This document shows, piece after piece, positions 12,240 through 23,584 of a stretch of 64,000 bases of DNA (position 1 is the stretch's first letter; every line of letters starts with the position of its first letter). The stretch is taken from the NCBI RefSeq assembly GCF_041146395.1, contig NC_090989.1, positions 122,697,501 to 122,761,500 of the forward strand, written 5' to 3'. The position numbers were made by a program, and so were the translations under genes. The notes under the pieces are model-generated. The model was not told the DNA's origin. It made no database searches and worked only from the letters and a program-made list of their open reading frames with translations. The stretch is from Eulemur rufifrons. Lineage: Eukaryota; Chordata; Mammalia; Primates; Lemuridae.

Positions 12240-13475
12240 AATGTTCTGGAGAAGGACTTCTGGAGTAATACCCTCAAACCACAGGCAACCAAAGCAAAAT
12301 TGAAAAAATGGGGTCACATCAAGCTAAAAATCTTCACAGCAAAGGACAACCAACAAAGTGAAGAGACAATTCACAGAATGGGAGAATATATTTGTAAACT
12401 ATCCATCTGACAAAGAATTAATAACTAGAATATAGAGGAAGCTCCAACAACTCAATAGGAAAATATCAAATAATCTGATTTAAAAATGAGCAAAGGATCT
12501 GAATAGACATTTCTCAAAAGAAGACATACAAATGGCCTGCAGGTATATGAGAAAATGCTGAACATCATTAGTCATCAGAGAAATGCAAATCAAACTGCAA
12601 TGAGATATCATCTTACCCCAGTTAAAATAGCTTTTATCAAAAAGATACACAAAAATGAATATTGTAGGGATGTGGAGAAAATGAAACCCTCATACATTGT
12701 TGGAAAGTAAATTAGTACAACCACTATGGAGAACAGTATGGAGGTTTTTCAAAAAACTAAAAATAAAACTACCATATGACCCAGCAATCCCACTGCTGGG
12801 TGTATATCCAAAAGAGGGGAATTCAGTACATCGAAAAGATATCTGCACTCCCATGTTTATTGCAGCACTATTCACAACAGCCAATGGTTGGACTCAACCT
12901 AAGTGTTCACCAATGGATAAATGCAAAGAAATTTTGGTACATATACACAATGAAATATTATATGGCCACAAAAAAGAATGGAATCCTGCCATTTGCAACA
13001 CCATGGATGGAACTTGAGAACATTATGTTAAGTGTAATAAGCCAAACACAAAAAGACAAATTTTGCAGGTTCTCACTCACATGTGGGAGCTAAATATTAC
13101 TATGAAAAACAATTGATCTCATGGAGACAGAGAGTAGAATGGTGGTTACCAGAGGGTGGGAAGAGTAGCAGGGAGGGGGAGATAATGTGGGGATGGTTAT
13201 TGGGTACAAAAATACACTTAGGTAGAATAAACAATATTTGATAGCACAACAAAGTGATTATAATCAACAATAAGTTAGTGTATACTTTAAAATAACTAAA
13301 AGAATGGAATTGGAATGTTCCTAACACAAAGAAATGATAAATGCCTGAGGTGATAGATACCCCAATTATCCTGATTTGATTAATTCACATTGCATGCCTG
13401 TATCAAAACATCACATGTGCCCTATAAAGATATACAACTATTATGTACCCATAATAATTAAAAATATGTATATAA
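12240..13475 (+). mobile_element. L1 (L1MA/L1PB-like) 3' end, 5'-truncated
   Basis: About 1.2 kb covering the C-terminal third of ORF2 and the 3'UTR. Translation gives ORF2p-type pieces (residues [14 protein letters not shown] near 12766-12807 and [20 protein letters not shown] further on), but stops and frameshifts break it. The end has CTGTATCAAAACATCACATG and ATTATGTACCCATAATAATT. Confidence 0.88.
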
Positions 13476-14149
13476 AAACTTCCAATGTTAAAGTCATTAT
13501 ATAAGTTTAATAATGTATTTCAAGGACAAAAGTCAGGCTTGAAAATATGAAGAAAGAAACAGCAGATTTGACACTGGTATAAGTCTCTGAGAAGGGCTGC
13601 TCACCCTGTCCCCATCTGTGGTTGAAACCCCAAAGGGAAAAGATAAAACACTTGAATAATTTGGAAAACCCAAAAGTAGCCATCTTTGTGGGAAGTGCAC
13701 AAAGGTTTATATAATATATATTCATTGCCCAGTCCCCCAACTTGCCCACCTTAAGTAAGAAGAGTTAGACCCAAGCTATGAATGGAAGTTATTCAAAAAC
13801 GTCAACACCTGTGTACATTGAAATGTTTTTATATTACAGTTGGACTGCTATCAATTTAAAAAAAATCAGTTGATTTATACTAACACTGATGCATGAGATT
13901 TCTTGACTTTTTCTTTTCGTTATAAGTGCATAAAACCAAAACTAGAAAGCAAAAGATATCTACGAGGATCCAATATTTAACAAGAAGATATTATTTCAGA
14001 ACATCAGCAATCATATTTCCACTCTATTCAGGGAAGGTCAACTACTTCCGTAACATTGAATAACATTCCAATGTTAACAGACTTACCACTGGGTTTATAT
14101 ATATGAGTCACAATTTTCACAGTTCTCAAAGTCCTTACTGCTGTAGGTA
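13476..14149. other. Unassigned intergenic DNA
   Basis: Nothing recognisable. Confidence 0.5.
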
Positions 14150-14305
14150 TGTTCCATAGACTGCAGCATAAGCATCACCTGGACATTTATTACAAATACA
14201 GAATCCCAGAAACCACCCCAGACCTACTAAATTAAAATCTACATTTTAAAAAGACCCTCAGATGACTTGTATGGTTGGTCAAATTTAGAAGCACTGGTCT
14301 AAGTA
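14150..14305 (+). mobile_element. hAT-Charlie MITE fragment
   Basis: Contains GCATAAGCATCACCTGGACA, CAGACCTACTAAATTAAAAT and AAATTTAGAAGCACTGG, the order of the TTCTCAAAGTGTGGTCC-type MITEs. Confidence 0.6.
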
Positions 14306-14369
14306 TTCTCACTATCCTACCTAATAGGTAATAGCCATTCTTTTATTGAAATGTGTGTGTGTGAAAAAT

Positions 14370-14634
14370 TTTTTAACCTTTCAGACTTATGAAAAAGTTG
14401 CAAGACAGTACAAAGCTTGGCCCTAAAGTTTACATCTTATATAACCGAGTACAATTATCAAAATTAGAATTGATTCAATACTACATTACAGACCTTATTC
14501 AAATTTCACCAAATGTCCTACTGATTTTTTTTTTTTTTGTGTGTGTGTGTGTGGTCCAAGACTCAATCCAGGACCACATGTTGCCTTTAGTTGTCAAGCC
14601 TCCTTAGTCTCTGTTAATCTGGAATAGTCTAGAG
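14370..14634 (-). mobile_element. L1M 3'UTR fragment
   Basis: Contains TACAATTATCAAAATTAGAA, CTTATTCAAATTTCACCAAA and ACTCAATCCAGGACCACATG, typical of the long 3'UTR of middle-aged L1s, inverted. A T-run and (TG)n lie at about 14526-14553. Confidence 0.65.
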
Positions 14635-14800
14635 CAGTGCTGTCCAAAAGAAGTTTCTGTGATGATGGAAATATTTTACATCTGCATGTCCAACACAGTA
14701 GCCACTAGCCACACATGGCTACTGAGCACTCAAAATGTGGCTAGTGCAACAGGGAAACTGAATGTTTAAATGTTGTTTAATTTTGACTAATGTAAATTTA
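14635..14800 (+). mobile_element. MER5A (hAT-Charlie MITE), 3' truncated
   Basis: CAGTGCTGTCCAAAAGAAGT start, GTGATGATGGAAATATTTTA, TAGCCACTAGCCACACATGG core. Same family and orientation as the copy at 1073. Confidence 0.88.
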
Positions 14801-14959
14801 GCTCGAATAGAGGATCTTACTGCTTTAATATGCAAAACACAAATATTTCCAGCTGGGAAATCCCAGTCCCCAAATCTCTTTGAAGCAAAGCACAGTGAAC
14901 AATCCTCTCACGCAGCATGCAAAAAGAGCACTTAACCAAGCTCAGTTATAGTTCTGCTT

Positions 14960-15150
14960 GGCAGGACACACAAGACCTTTCATAATTTAGCCCCATCCAG
15001 TTTCTCAAACTCTGCCACCCGTGCCACCCCTCCACCACCACAGCACCCACCATCCCACCACAATGAACTAACGCCTCACAATCCCTCAAACAGCACCAGC
15101 CCCTTCCATGGCCAGGTCTTTATCCATGCACAGGCTCCTCTGCCACATAG
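14960..15150 (+). mobile_element. L2 LINE fragment
   Basis: Contains CAAGACCTTTCATAATTTAG, CCAGTTTCTCAAACTCTGCC and a C-rich block ending in a CCATGCACAGGCTCCTCTG variant, the L2 sense order. Confidence 0.6.
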
Positions 15151-15339
15151 GCAGGGTGACCATGGAACTCATTATTCAACTGGCACTCTTTTGAGAATGA
15201 AAAGGAATGCTGGTAAAAATTACATGGAAATAACCTGGACTATTCTGGGGAAACAAGAACACCCTACTTACAGATCTTTCCCCTCAGGTAAGCTCATTTT
15301 CTTATAGACCAAAGACAGATACCATCTTTTGGCAGATAA

Positions 15340-15870
15340 GGTTTTTATTCTCACGGAGCTTTAGACAAACGGAGATGGGAAATAAGAAAGTAAACTAATT
15401 AATGAACAAGATCATTAAAGATGGATAAAGTTTTGAAGAAAATGTTAAAACAGAGTGAAGTGATGCAGAGTGTGAGACGGGGGGTCAGGAGGGCCTGCCT
15501 GACGAGATGGCATCTGGCTGGAGATCCTGATGTCCAGATGGGGCTGTGGGGACAGAGTGGTCCTGATGGATGACCATGAAGGCAAAGCCCACGAGGCCCT
15601 TGCTGCGTTGAAGAAACAGACCCCATGAAAACGGGGATCCATTGCTAGTTTTAAGCAAGGGAATAACATAATCTGGTTCACGGTTTAGGCAAGGGAATGG
15701 ACGCAAAGACAACTGAGAAAGGAGGGTGGACAATGTGTCTGGGAGAGAGCAGAATTATAAGTGCAGGAGAAGGGAAGGGGGAGCCCTGGAAAGAACAGTC
15801 CTTGCACCTGCTCCAGAATAGAGGCGGTGGAGGTGGTACTGAGAAGGGATAGCCCCAGCACTGGCTCCCA
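15340..15870 (-). mobile_element. L2 LINE fragment
   Basis: Inverted L2 order: AAGAAAGTAAACTAATTAAT, GGAGGGCCTGCCTGACGAGA, AAGGCAAAGCCCACGAGGCC, TTTTAAGCAAGGGAATAACA, GGCGGTGGAGGTGGTACTGA. The GC-rich minus-strand frames here are shadows of it. Confidence 0.7.
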
Positions 15871-16141
15871 GAAGGGGCAAAGGAAATTTTCTGAAGCTCC
15901 AGGGAGATCGGAGGAATCGCAAGAAGACCTGAAACTGGAGAAATGTAGCCTAATCAAGGAAAGCCTAATATAGTATTTGCTTTTAAACATATTCATTATG
16001 ATTAAAATTTATCTCAGGCCAAGCAAGGCTCACTGGGAATTGAGCTGACTTGACACTCTAAGTAGAAAGGTTACATGGGTGGTTGGATATTTCCTCTCTG
16101 CAGAAATGCTCCCGTGTGGTGACTATTTCACAAATTCATCT

Positions 16142-16325
16142 TTTCTGGGTTCTGTATTGTGTTCCATTAATCTATGTGTCTGTCATTTTGCCAGTAACAC
16201 TGTCTTGATTTATAAAGACTTTATAAATATTTAGTTTTACAGTAAGTCTTAAAATCATGCAGTGTGCGTCCTCCAACTTTGTTCTTTTTTTCAAAATTGT
16301 TTTCCCTATTCTGCAATTTCATCTT
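16142..16325 (-). mobile_element. L1 ORF2 fragment
   Basis: Inverted L1 text: TTCCATTAATCTATGTGTCT, TTTTGCCAGTAACACTGTCT, GCGTCCTCCAACTTTGTTCT. Diverged and truncated at both ends. Confidence 0.7.
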
Positions 16326-17584
16326 TTAAAATCTTATTTTAATATTTTGTGGAAAATATTTCATATTTATTACACATGTCTGGTTCATTCACTTTTATCT
16401 GGGAAAAGGAATTTAAAAGAAAAAGAGCTGTTGTTAAAGAATTCTTTGGGCTGTAAGTAACAGAATCTTTAATTATAGGACCTTAAGCAATGAGGAGTTT
16501 GTGTTTCCCCACATAAGAGAAAGGAAACATAGGTGTCTGCTAGCCTTGGCTCAGTGGTTCAGCAATGTCGGGGTCAACTTCCCTGTGGGTCTCTTGGCCC
16601 TCTTGGTTTCAAAATGGTAGCTACAGCTGCTACCATCTTACCTATTCAAGGTAGAAAAAAAGGAAAAACAGGGGAGGGGTAACTTATGTCTCCTTGTCCA
16701 GAATTGTGTCAAATGGCCTCCTTTGGCTGCAAGAGATTCTGGGAAGATGATTACTTTTGTTTTTCAGCCTGTATAATAGACATAGGCTAGCAAGAAAGGG
16801 GTTTGACATAAGAGTTGGGAGTGCCAACCTGCACCACCTGCCACAAAGATTGATGAAAGGTTACCAATAACAACAACAAAAAAGGTTTTCATTGAATTCT
16901 GCTACCCCTTCCCCTAAAAATATCAGCAGAGGGACCAGTGATAAATAATCCACCTTAAGCCACATAATTTTCCATCTCAACATTGGAGGGGAACCATCTC
17001 AGTGCCTCCTTATTCTGCCTCTCCCTGCCGCGAGAGTTCATTCTCCCCCAGAACTTACACGGTCTTTGAGAGTTGGAGAGACCAGCTAGAAAAATAAACC
17101 TAGTCTATTGCTAAAGGACAAGAGTGACATTATGATCAGGATACAGTGTAGCTCTCTTTAACAATTTTTCAAGGAAAGAATGTTGGAATTCAATTCATGT
17201 CCATGAATTGACCATTTCATTCCCTGGATGGAAGAAACTGGGCATTTCTTCTTTTCTCTCATTCAGTAAACATTTATAGGATTCCTATGTGCCAGGCACT
17301 AGAGGTTTTTATTCCTCTTCCCTTTGTTACTGTTCCTTGTCCTGTTTGATCGGATTATTTTTCTAGCCAAGTGTATGTGGGAATATGCGTGTATGTAAAG
17401 GTCTAAGAGAAAATGTCAAACCTGCAGGGTCGAGAGCACCATAATTACAGCTCCCTCCAGTCTTCCTGCAGGGCCGTCAAGAGCACTGCTCACACCTCTC
17501 TGAGAAGGAAGGTCTGGGAAGGCAGGAAAGAGTCAGGATACAAGTGGTGTCTGTGAGGAGTGCTGCCCCTTACAACATTCATGT
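16326..17584. other. Unassigned, with a possible unclassified repeat at 16440-16750
   Basis: Bases 16440-16750 (GGCTGTAAGTAACAGAATC, ATGGTAGCTACAGCTGCTAC, CTGCAAGAGATTCTGGGAAG) have the look of a mammalian interspersed repeat that I cannot name. The rest shows nothing. Confidence 0.35.
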
Positions 17585-17700
17585 ACGTATTTAAGCATTT
17601 ATTTATTCAACAAGTATTTATTGAGCCTATTTGCTAGATGCTGGGGATATTGTGGTTAGCATATAGACGTGGTCTCTACTCTTCTTGAGCTTATATTTGT
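17585..17700 (-). mobile_element. L2 LINE 3' end
   Basis: TTATTCAACAAGTATTTATT, then GATGCTGGGGATATTGTGG and TACTCTTCTTGAGCTTATAT: the inverted L2 tail with its gene-proximal block. Confidence 0.75.
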
Positions 17701-17800
17701 TTTGCAACAATGTTTTTGAAATATTAATCAGCACTATTTTCTCCCAATAGTTCACCTTTTTCTTCCTGTTTCACTTAAGTAGCTAGACTGTGCTCATTGC

Positions 17801-17858
17801 CTTGGCGGTGTTGGTGGTGGTGGAGACGGGGGGGGGGGGGGGGGGCGGCGCGGGGAGA
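17801..17858 (+). repeat. GGT triplets followed by an 18-G homopolymer
   Basis: A run of GGTGGTGGTGG-like triplets leads into 18 consecutive G (17828-17845) and CGGCGCGGGG. Low-complexity; the exact G count is prone to assembly error. Confidence 0.85.
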
Positions 17859-18184
17859 TGTAATAAGCAGAAAGCAGAGGAATAGAAATGGCATTAGGCA
17901 TAAACAATAGGTACAGGACTTCACCCCACACAGAGGCCTCAATATCCCACTAAATGGAAAACAATTTGCTCTCAGCTGAAAGGGAGAGACAGGTAATTGC
18001 CACAGAGAGACCAGTGAGGACAGGAGGGAGTGATCCAGACCTGAAGAGGACGATGGATGAGCACCAGATGTTCTCTGCCAAGGAGTATGATGAGGAGAAC
18101 CGTGAGCACCAGGAACCAGAGGGTAGCCAACAGCTAATTTGCCAACACGTAGGGAGTACTACCCATCACCCACATGTGGGCCTA
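17859..18184. other. Unassigned intergenic DNA
   Basis: The first part of a 114-codon plus-strand frame (17954-18298) lies here. It has an acidic composition and no recognised domain, and its end runs into LTR-like sequence. Confidence 0.4.
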
Positions 18185-18965
18185 TACCAACTGTCCTTTC
18201 CCTGGGTGTCCGAAATCCATGCTCACCCCTTCTTCCTGGGCATACAGTTAGACTGTATTTCCCAGCCTCCCTTGCCGTGTGATGAAGCCATATCATGAAC
18301 CAGTGAGTTCTGGTAAATGGAACATGAGAGGAAGTGATAGACATTTCTTCCTGTCCTTTCCATAAATAATTTCAGTGCAATCCTCTATGCTCCCTGTTTC
18401 CTGTTCTACCAGGTATAAAATGACAGGCTGTAAGGCCCTAGGGGATGGCAGAACCAAAATGTGGGAGGAGCCTGTATCCCTGAGTCCCTGCTTGGAAGAG
18501 AGTGGTCCCTAGCCACCCTGACCACAAATATCTGCACTGGACTCTTGTGTGATCAGAAGTGAAGTTTTTTTTTTTTATTATTTCATCTTATTGTTATGGG
18601 GGATACAGAATTGCAGGTTACATACGTTGCCCATGTACCGCCTTTCCCCCCAAGTCAGAGCTCCAGGCGTGTCCGTTCCCCAGGTAGTGCACGTTGCACC
18701 CATCATGTAGGTATATGTCCCTCCCCCCCCACCCCCCCTTCCCAAATCAGCACCTTCAAGTGTTACCATTCCCCAAACGATGCACAATGCACTCATTGTG
18801 TAGGCATACCCCCATCCCCTCCCCTACCCCCCACCTCAGTCTGATATCTGATTGGTGTCATTCCTAGATGTGTATTTAGGTGATGTTCAGGGAAACCAAT
18901 TCAGAAGTGAAGTTTTATTGTGTTAAGCCACTAAAATGTTACAGTTTGTTACAGAAATTTTAGTT
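18185..18965 (+). mobile_element. LTR-like element (ERVL/MaLR-like, subfamily not assigned), split by an L1
   Basis: The left part has ACTGTATTTCCCAGCCTCCC, GTGAGTTCTGGTAAATGGAA and GCCCTAGGGGATGGCAGAAC. The right part, after the L1 at 18569-18900, resumes with TTTTATTGTGTTAAGCCACT, a common LTR 3' motif. Non-coding. Confidence 0.55.
18569..18900 (-). mobile_element. Young strepsirrhine L1 3'UTR, 5'-truncated insertion
   Basis: A T-run (inverted poly-A) is followed by GTTATGGGGGATACAG and C-rich blocks typical of lemur-type L1 3'UTRs. A 16-bp target duplication (TCAGAAGTGAAGTTTT) lies at 18553-18568 and 18901-18916. It contains two diverged copies of a ~94-bp unit (about 18641-18734 and 18735-18828). 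Confidence 0.85.
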
Positions 18966-19249
18966 TGTCCCAACAAATATTCCAGCAACCACCCAGCTCA
19001 AGTAACACTTTTCTGTCCCTGGAATTAGTTCATGCCTCATACAGCTTACACCATGAGGACAGGCACCCCAAATGTAAAACACCAGGACACAGTAGTACCT
19101 ACCCCCAAAAGAAGGATGAAACTCTCACAATCTCCCCTGGTGGTATGATGGTAAGGAAAGGGAAGGTCCTGTTCTTATACTTGTGAAGCTAAACAGACCT
19201 GTTTTAGATTTTTTTCTGGGCTAAAAGAGTGACTAACACACAAGCTCCA

Positions 19250-19860
19250 TACAGAGTAGAAGGGGAGAGAAACATTAAACAAGTTAGCATAGAGTTATGT
19301 ATAGAATTGCAAATCATGCTAAGCTCTATAGAGGAAAAATACAAACAGTCTAGAGAGGCTACCAGGTGGGATATAATTTATATTAGTATGTAAGAATGAG
19401 TAAAGAATTTTCTGAGAAAGCAACAGTTGAATTCAAACCTAAAGGGAGAATCTGAGTCAAGCAGGGTAAGAGTTGGGGGAAGAACATTCTAGGCAAAGGG
19501 AATGGCTTGTGCAAAACCCCTAAGAAAGCATAGAGGTTAGCTCATTTGGGGAGGTCTGAGGTGGGACCGGAGAGAGAGACAAATTCATACAGGGCCCAGT
19601 AGGTCTTGTTCTTCATTTTGTATTTTATTATAAGAGTCTAGGAGGGCACTGAAGAATTCTAAGCAGAGATTGTGGTCAGGATTGCATTTTTAAAAGAATA
19701 AACTGGCCAAAATGGAGATTGGTTGGGAAAGAGGCAAAAGAGGGAGGAGAGAGTACACATAGGACGCTATTGTAGAAATGCAGAGAAGACTTCATGGTGT
19801 GTTGAATTAGAGGAGTGGCAGCATGTATATGGGAGAAATGAATGGAGAAGTCAAATGGAA
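19250..19860 (-). mobile_element. L2 LINE fragment
   Basis: Inverted L2 order over 600 bp: AGGCAAAGGGAATGGCTTGT, GCAAAACCCCTAAGAAAGC, ACAGGGCCCAGTAGGTCTTG, TAAGCAGAGATTGTGGTCAG, AAAAGAATAAACTGGCC. Confidence 0.78.
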
Positions 19861-20254
19861 TAGCAGCTCTTGTATTCACTACCTTTGAACTCTACGCAGA
19901 GATGGGAGCAGGTACTAAGTTGTGTGGGACTATGTTCTAGGCTGCGCCTTCTTACAGTAGAGAGGATGTAGCAAACAACAGTAACAGAACCTTCCCCTAT
20001 TTCAGAATCACCACCACTGGAGCAGAAAAGTTTAGAGGAGATTAGAGCTTTCAGGGAAAGCTGAGCTTGGATTTAGAAGATCATAGCCCAGTTGGGTAGG
20101 TGACTGTGTGCTCACTCAAATGTGTTGTCCTGCCAGAGGGACAGAGCTTGATGGCAACTTTGAAATCTAACAAATAAAGACTTTCCTCAGACATGATCTA
20201 AGCACTATGGAGGAGGAAATGGTGTTCAAATAATTTTATCCTTTGGCTGTTCTT
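19861..20254. other. Unassigned intergenic DNA
   Basis: Nothing recognisable. Confidence 0.45.
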
Positions 20255-20505
20255 ATCAGTTTTTAATAACAATAGCGAGAAGAAGAGCTGATGCTATGGA
20301 GCTCCTTGTGTCAGGCCCTGTGCTAAGGAATGTGTGTGCATTCTCTCAATCAAGCTTATCAGAGCTCTGTGAGTACTACTATTGCCCCTGTTTACTAACA
20401 CTAAGGCTTAGAGATTGGTACCTTGTCCAGGATGATAGCTCTAGTAACTACAGTAGCATATACTCGAGCCCAGCTCTGTCCTGATTCCAGAGGCCAGCCT
20501 CCTAC
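20255..20505 (-). mobile_element. MIR SINE
   Basis: Inverted MIR: CAGGCCCTGTGCTAAGGAAT, TACTACTATTGCCCCTGTTT, TAAGGCTTAGAGATTGGTAC, CTTGTCCAGGATGATAGC. Confidence 0.7.
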
Positions 20506-20796
20506 CCAGACAATCTAGTGCTGAATTGAGGATTCTGAAGATGCATTTGAGCTCAATGGAGCAAAGTCAGGTGGATGCAGTCTGGCAAGTTGTCTTTGGC
20601 CACCTCTACACCAGTACTAAATGCTTCCAAAATATATAGATTCTGTTTAAGTAAAAGTAGATGCTAGTATTATGCCTCTCTCACTTAGTTGTCTTACTGT
20701 AAAGTGAGTACCTTATTCTAAAGGATAAATCATTATTGCATCCAACTTTAAATAACAAATGAAAATTGTAATGGTACTTTTTAATTTTTAGGATAT

Positions 20797-21130
20797 TGTT
20801 ATGGACTGAATGTTTGTGTCCTTCCCAAAATCATACATTGAACCTCTACCCACAATGTTATGAGAAAGGGAGGATGGAGGATAGTTAGGAGAGAAGAAGT
20901 CTATGGGATTCCCGCCCTTATAGGAATCACAAGTGAGCATGCTGCTCTCTGCTCTCCATCATGTAAGGATACAACAAGGAGTAGGCAGTCTGCAACTCCC
21001 ACCAGACCTCGACCATGCTGGCACCCTGATTTCAAACTTCTAGCCTCAGAATTGTAAGAAACAAATTTCTGTTGTTTATAAGCCACCTAATCTATGGTAC
21101 TTTGTTACAGAAGCCCGAACAGACTGATAT
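20797..21130 (+). mobile_element. MLT1-type MaLR solo LTR
   Basis: Start TGTTATGGACTGAATGTTTG, internal AACCTCTACCCACAATGTTA, and 3' end GTTGTTTATAAGCCACCTAA with GAAGCCCGAACAGACTGA. Five-base flanking repeat GATAT at 20792-20796 and 21131-21135. Non-coding ancient retroviral-like LTR. Confidence 0.85.
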
Positions 21131-21836
21131 GATATTCACGTTCTAATGGCTGGCTATATTTTTCAAGCCAATTAACTAGAAAGAATATTATCTAAACAAT
21201 TTGGTACATGAAGGCCTCTAGGCACCTTAACACAAAAATTCTAAAAACATTATGAAAGATTAAAAACCTTCTTTGAGAGCCTCTTTTCTTCAGAGCTCAA
21301 CTGGGGAGGTGCATCAGGCTAAAAAAAATGGTTCTGGGGCTAAGCCAAGCTTTGAGCTGTCAGGGAAAGGCTACATTGAATCATCTCTGGGAACCCAGTG
21401 TTAACTGGTAAAAACCAACATTGTTTCTGAATGTTCTCACGAGAAAAGACCGTTTTAAACTACTAATGTGATTTTCTTCTCCTCACACTGTTTCCTTACC
21501 CCAGTGAGGGAAAACGTTTATTCTTCTTACATAATTTGTTCTTCTTTATGTTGCCAAATGCCTTGTGATAGTTTTATATTTGACAGATCTCTTATTGAGA
21601 AGTTGCCAGCAACCAAAAGATAATTAGCTTAGTCTTCCAAGCATATAAAAAAAACCCAGAGTGGACTATACACAATTCATTGGAAATAGTGTCCAACTGC
21701 TCATATCGCAATGATATTTGCTGGGGTTATGTACAATTCTACATCTTAAAGAATGCTTTGTGCAATAGAATTTTTTGCTAAAAAGGAGATGAGTCCCTAT
21801 GTATAAGAGAACAGAAGTGAGGCAGGACTACACAGG
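21131..21836. other. Unassigned intergenic DNA
   Basis: No recognisable gene or repeat. Confidence 0.45.
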
Positions 21837-22258
21837 TGTTTTAGTCAGCTTGGGCTGCTATAAAAAATATTATAGACTGAGTGGCTGAAACATTTATTTC
21901 TCATAGTTTTGGAGGCTGGAAATCTGAAGTCAGGGTGCCAGCTGATTTGGTGTCTGGCTAGGGCTGTCTTCCAGGTTGCTGACTGCCGACTTCTCCTTGT
22001 GTCATCCCACGGTGAAAAGAGGGCAAGCTAGGTGAGAGAGGCTTACTCCTAGCATCTCCTCCTATTTAAATAGAATCTATGTATTTTGGAAGTATTTAGT
22101 ACTGGTGCAGGGATGGCCAATACATGACTGGCCCTTTCTTATAAGAGCTCCACCCTCATGACTTAATTACCTCCCAAAGGCCCCATCTCCAAATACTGTC
22201 ACATGGGGGATTAACTTTCTGCATGTGAATTTTGGGGGAACACATTCAGTCCATAACA
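21837..22258 (-). mobile_element. MLT1-type MaLR solo LTR
   Basis: Inverted LTR from TGTTTTAGTCAGCTTGGGCT to ATTCAGTCCATAACA, flanked by a 5-base duplication ACAGG (21832-21836, 22259-22263). An extra segment near 22070-22130 interrupts the usual LTR order and may be an internal insertion. Confidence 0.85.
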
Positions 22259-22380
22259 ACAGGTAATCAACAAACATTCATGGTCTACTGAATCAGGCAC
22301 ATTGCCAAACTCTGAGGACGTAAAGGAGTATGAAACCTAAGAGAATTGACAATCTCATAAAGAGAGGAGAGATTTTGTAT
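22259..22380 (-). mobile_element. L2 LINE 3' end
   Basis: AATCAACAAACATTCATGGT, then a GCACATTGCCAAACTCTGAG variant and AATCTCATAAAGAGAGGAG. Confidence 0.5.
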
Positions 22381-22409
22381 AGCAACTCTTACAGTGAGCA
22401 AAAATAGAG

Positions 22410-22475
22410 ATGTGTGTGTATATATGTATATACACATATGTATATACATGTTTTATACACATACACAATATTAGT
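22410..22475. repeat. (TG)n/(TATG)n simple repeat
   Basis: GTGTGTGTATATATGTATAT followed by ACACATATGTATATACATG; partly self-complementary. Confidence 0.8.
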
Positions 22476-22484
22476 TTTGAAAGT

Positions 22485-22645
22485 TGTCTTCAAACTAACA
22501 GCCACGGCCTCAGCTGGGAACTTGTTAGAAATACAAATTCTCAGTCCCTACTCAACACCTACTGAATCAGGATCTCTGGCAGTGGAGCCCAGAAATCACC
22601 CTCCAGGTGATTCTGATGCACATTAATGTTTGGAAATCATTGGCT
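22485..22645 (+). mobile_element. hAT-Charlie MITE fragment
   Basis: GGGAACTTGTTAGAAATACA, CCTACTGAATCAGGATCTCT, CCTCCAGGTGATTCTGATGC, then an AATGTTTGGAAATCATTGG end. Confidence 0.75.
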
Positions 22646-23584
22646 TAGCAAAAGCCATATAGAAAGAAGCATATATAGAAAGAAGCAGGGTAAGAGGGAA
22701 AGGGAGGACAGGCTTGGAGTCAGGAGGGAGTGGTATAAGTGACACTAAAACACACTAGTTGGAAGAAAAGGAAAGGAAGCAGGTCACTTGAGACCACACA
22801 TAAAGGAAGATGGTCCCTCTCAAAGACAGAGAACTCACTTGTGTCACCCTTTCATCCTGAGGGCCCAAGAGCAACTTCCAAAAACAACCAACTCAAAGAT
22901 AATCAGTAGTCTTCTGATGGTGGATGCAGGATTAACTGATGCTCTTCCAAAGCCCAAGCTGTGACATAATTGAAAAATATGGTTATGATGCACCTGCTTG
23001 TTCATCACCATGAATTTAAGGGCATTTATAGAAGACACATCTTAGCATATGGTCTGCTCCTCTCTCATTGAGGTTGTTGGCAACATAGCTGCTCACAGCT
23101 TGGTGTGCTGTGTTAGCACTAGTGTAAGAATTTAAGGAATGCCATCCTGTGCTAGGCAGTCCATCTGAGATTTCTGGCTGACATAGTTCCCAAGGAAGAC
23201 TTTGTGGGAAAGGCAGAGTTCTTCTTTAAAACTTAAAGTTACAAGGTAAGGATGTACTCAAACACCCACAAAGCTTCCCTAATTTAAGTCTTTCGTGAAT
23301 GAATTACTAAATCATTTTTAGCCAATTTGTGCTTAGACTTTACTTCTTCTTGGGGTAGTGATTTCTCTTAGTCAACTTTCTATGCAAAATAGGACAATTT
23401 CTCTATTAAGTTTAATTCTTTTGGTTTTGACCTTCAAAGAAGCCTCCCAGTTCTAATACACAAGATTTGGTAAATAAGACCTGTTCAAACTATTCTTACT
23501 TGATTTTATGAATTTTTGGTCATATCTACATGGACTTTTACTTTCTAGGCTAGAAAGTTTGTTAGTTTTCCCCTGGAAAGTATC
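22646..23584. other. Unassigned intergenic DNA
   Basis: No gene or named repeat seen. Confidence 0.45.

Noticed and set aside
12697..13017. A 106-codon frame with readable protein motifs
   Set aside because: It is the C-terminal part of L1 ORF2 in a truncated LINE-1, not a host gene.
17954..18298. A 114-codon acidic plus-strand frame
   Set aside because: No recognised domain, its second half lies in LTR-like sequence, and no splice or promoter context supports it.
22410..22475. Possible hairpin or regulatory palindrome
   Set aside because: It is a (TG)n/(TATG)n simple repeat whose self-complementarity is trivial.
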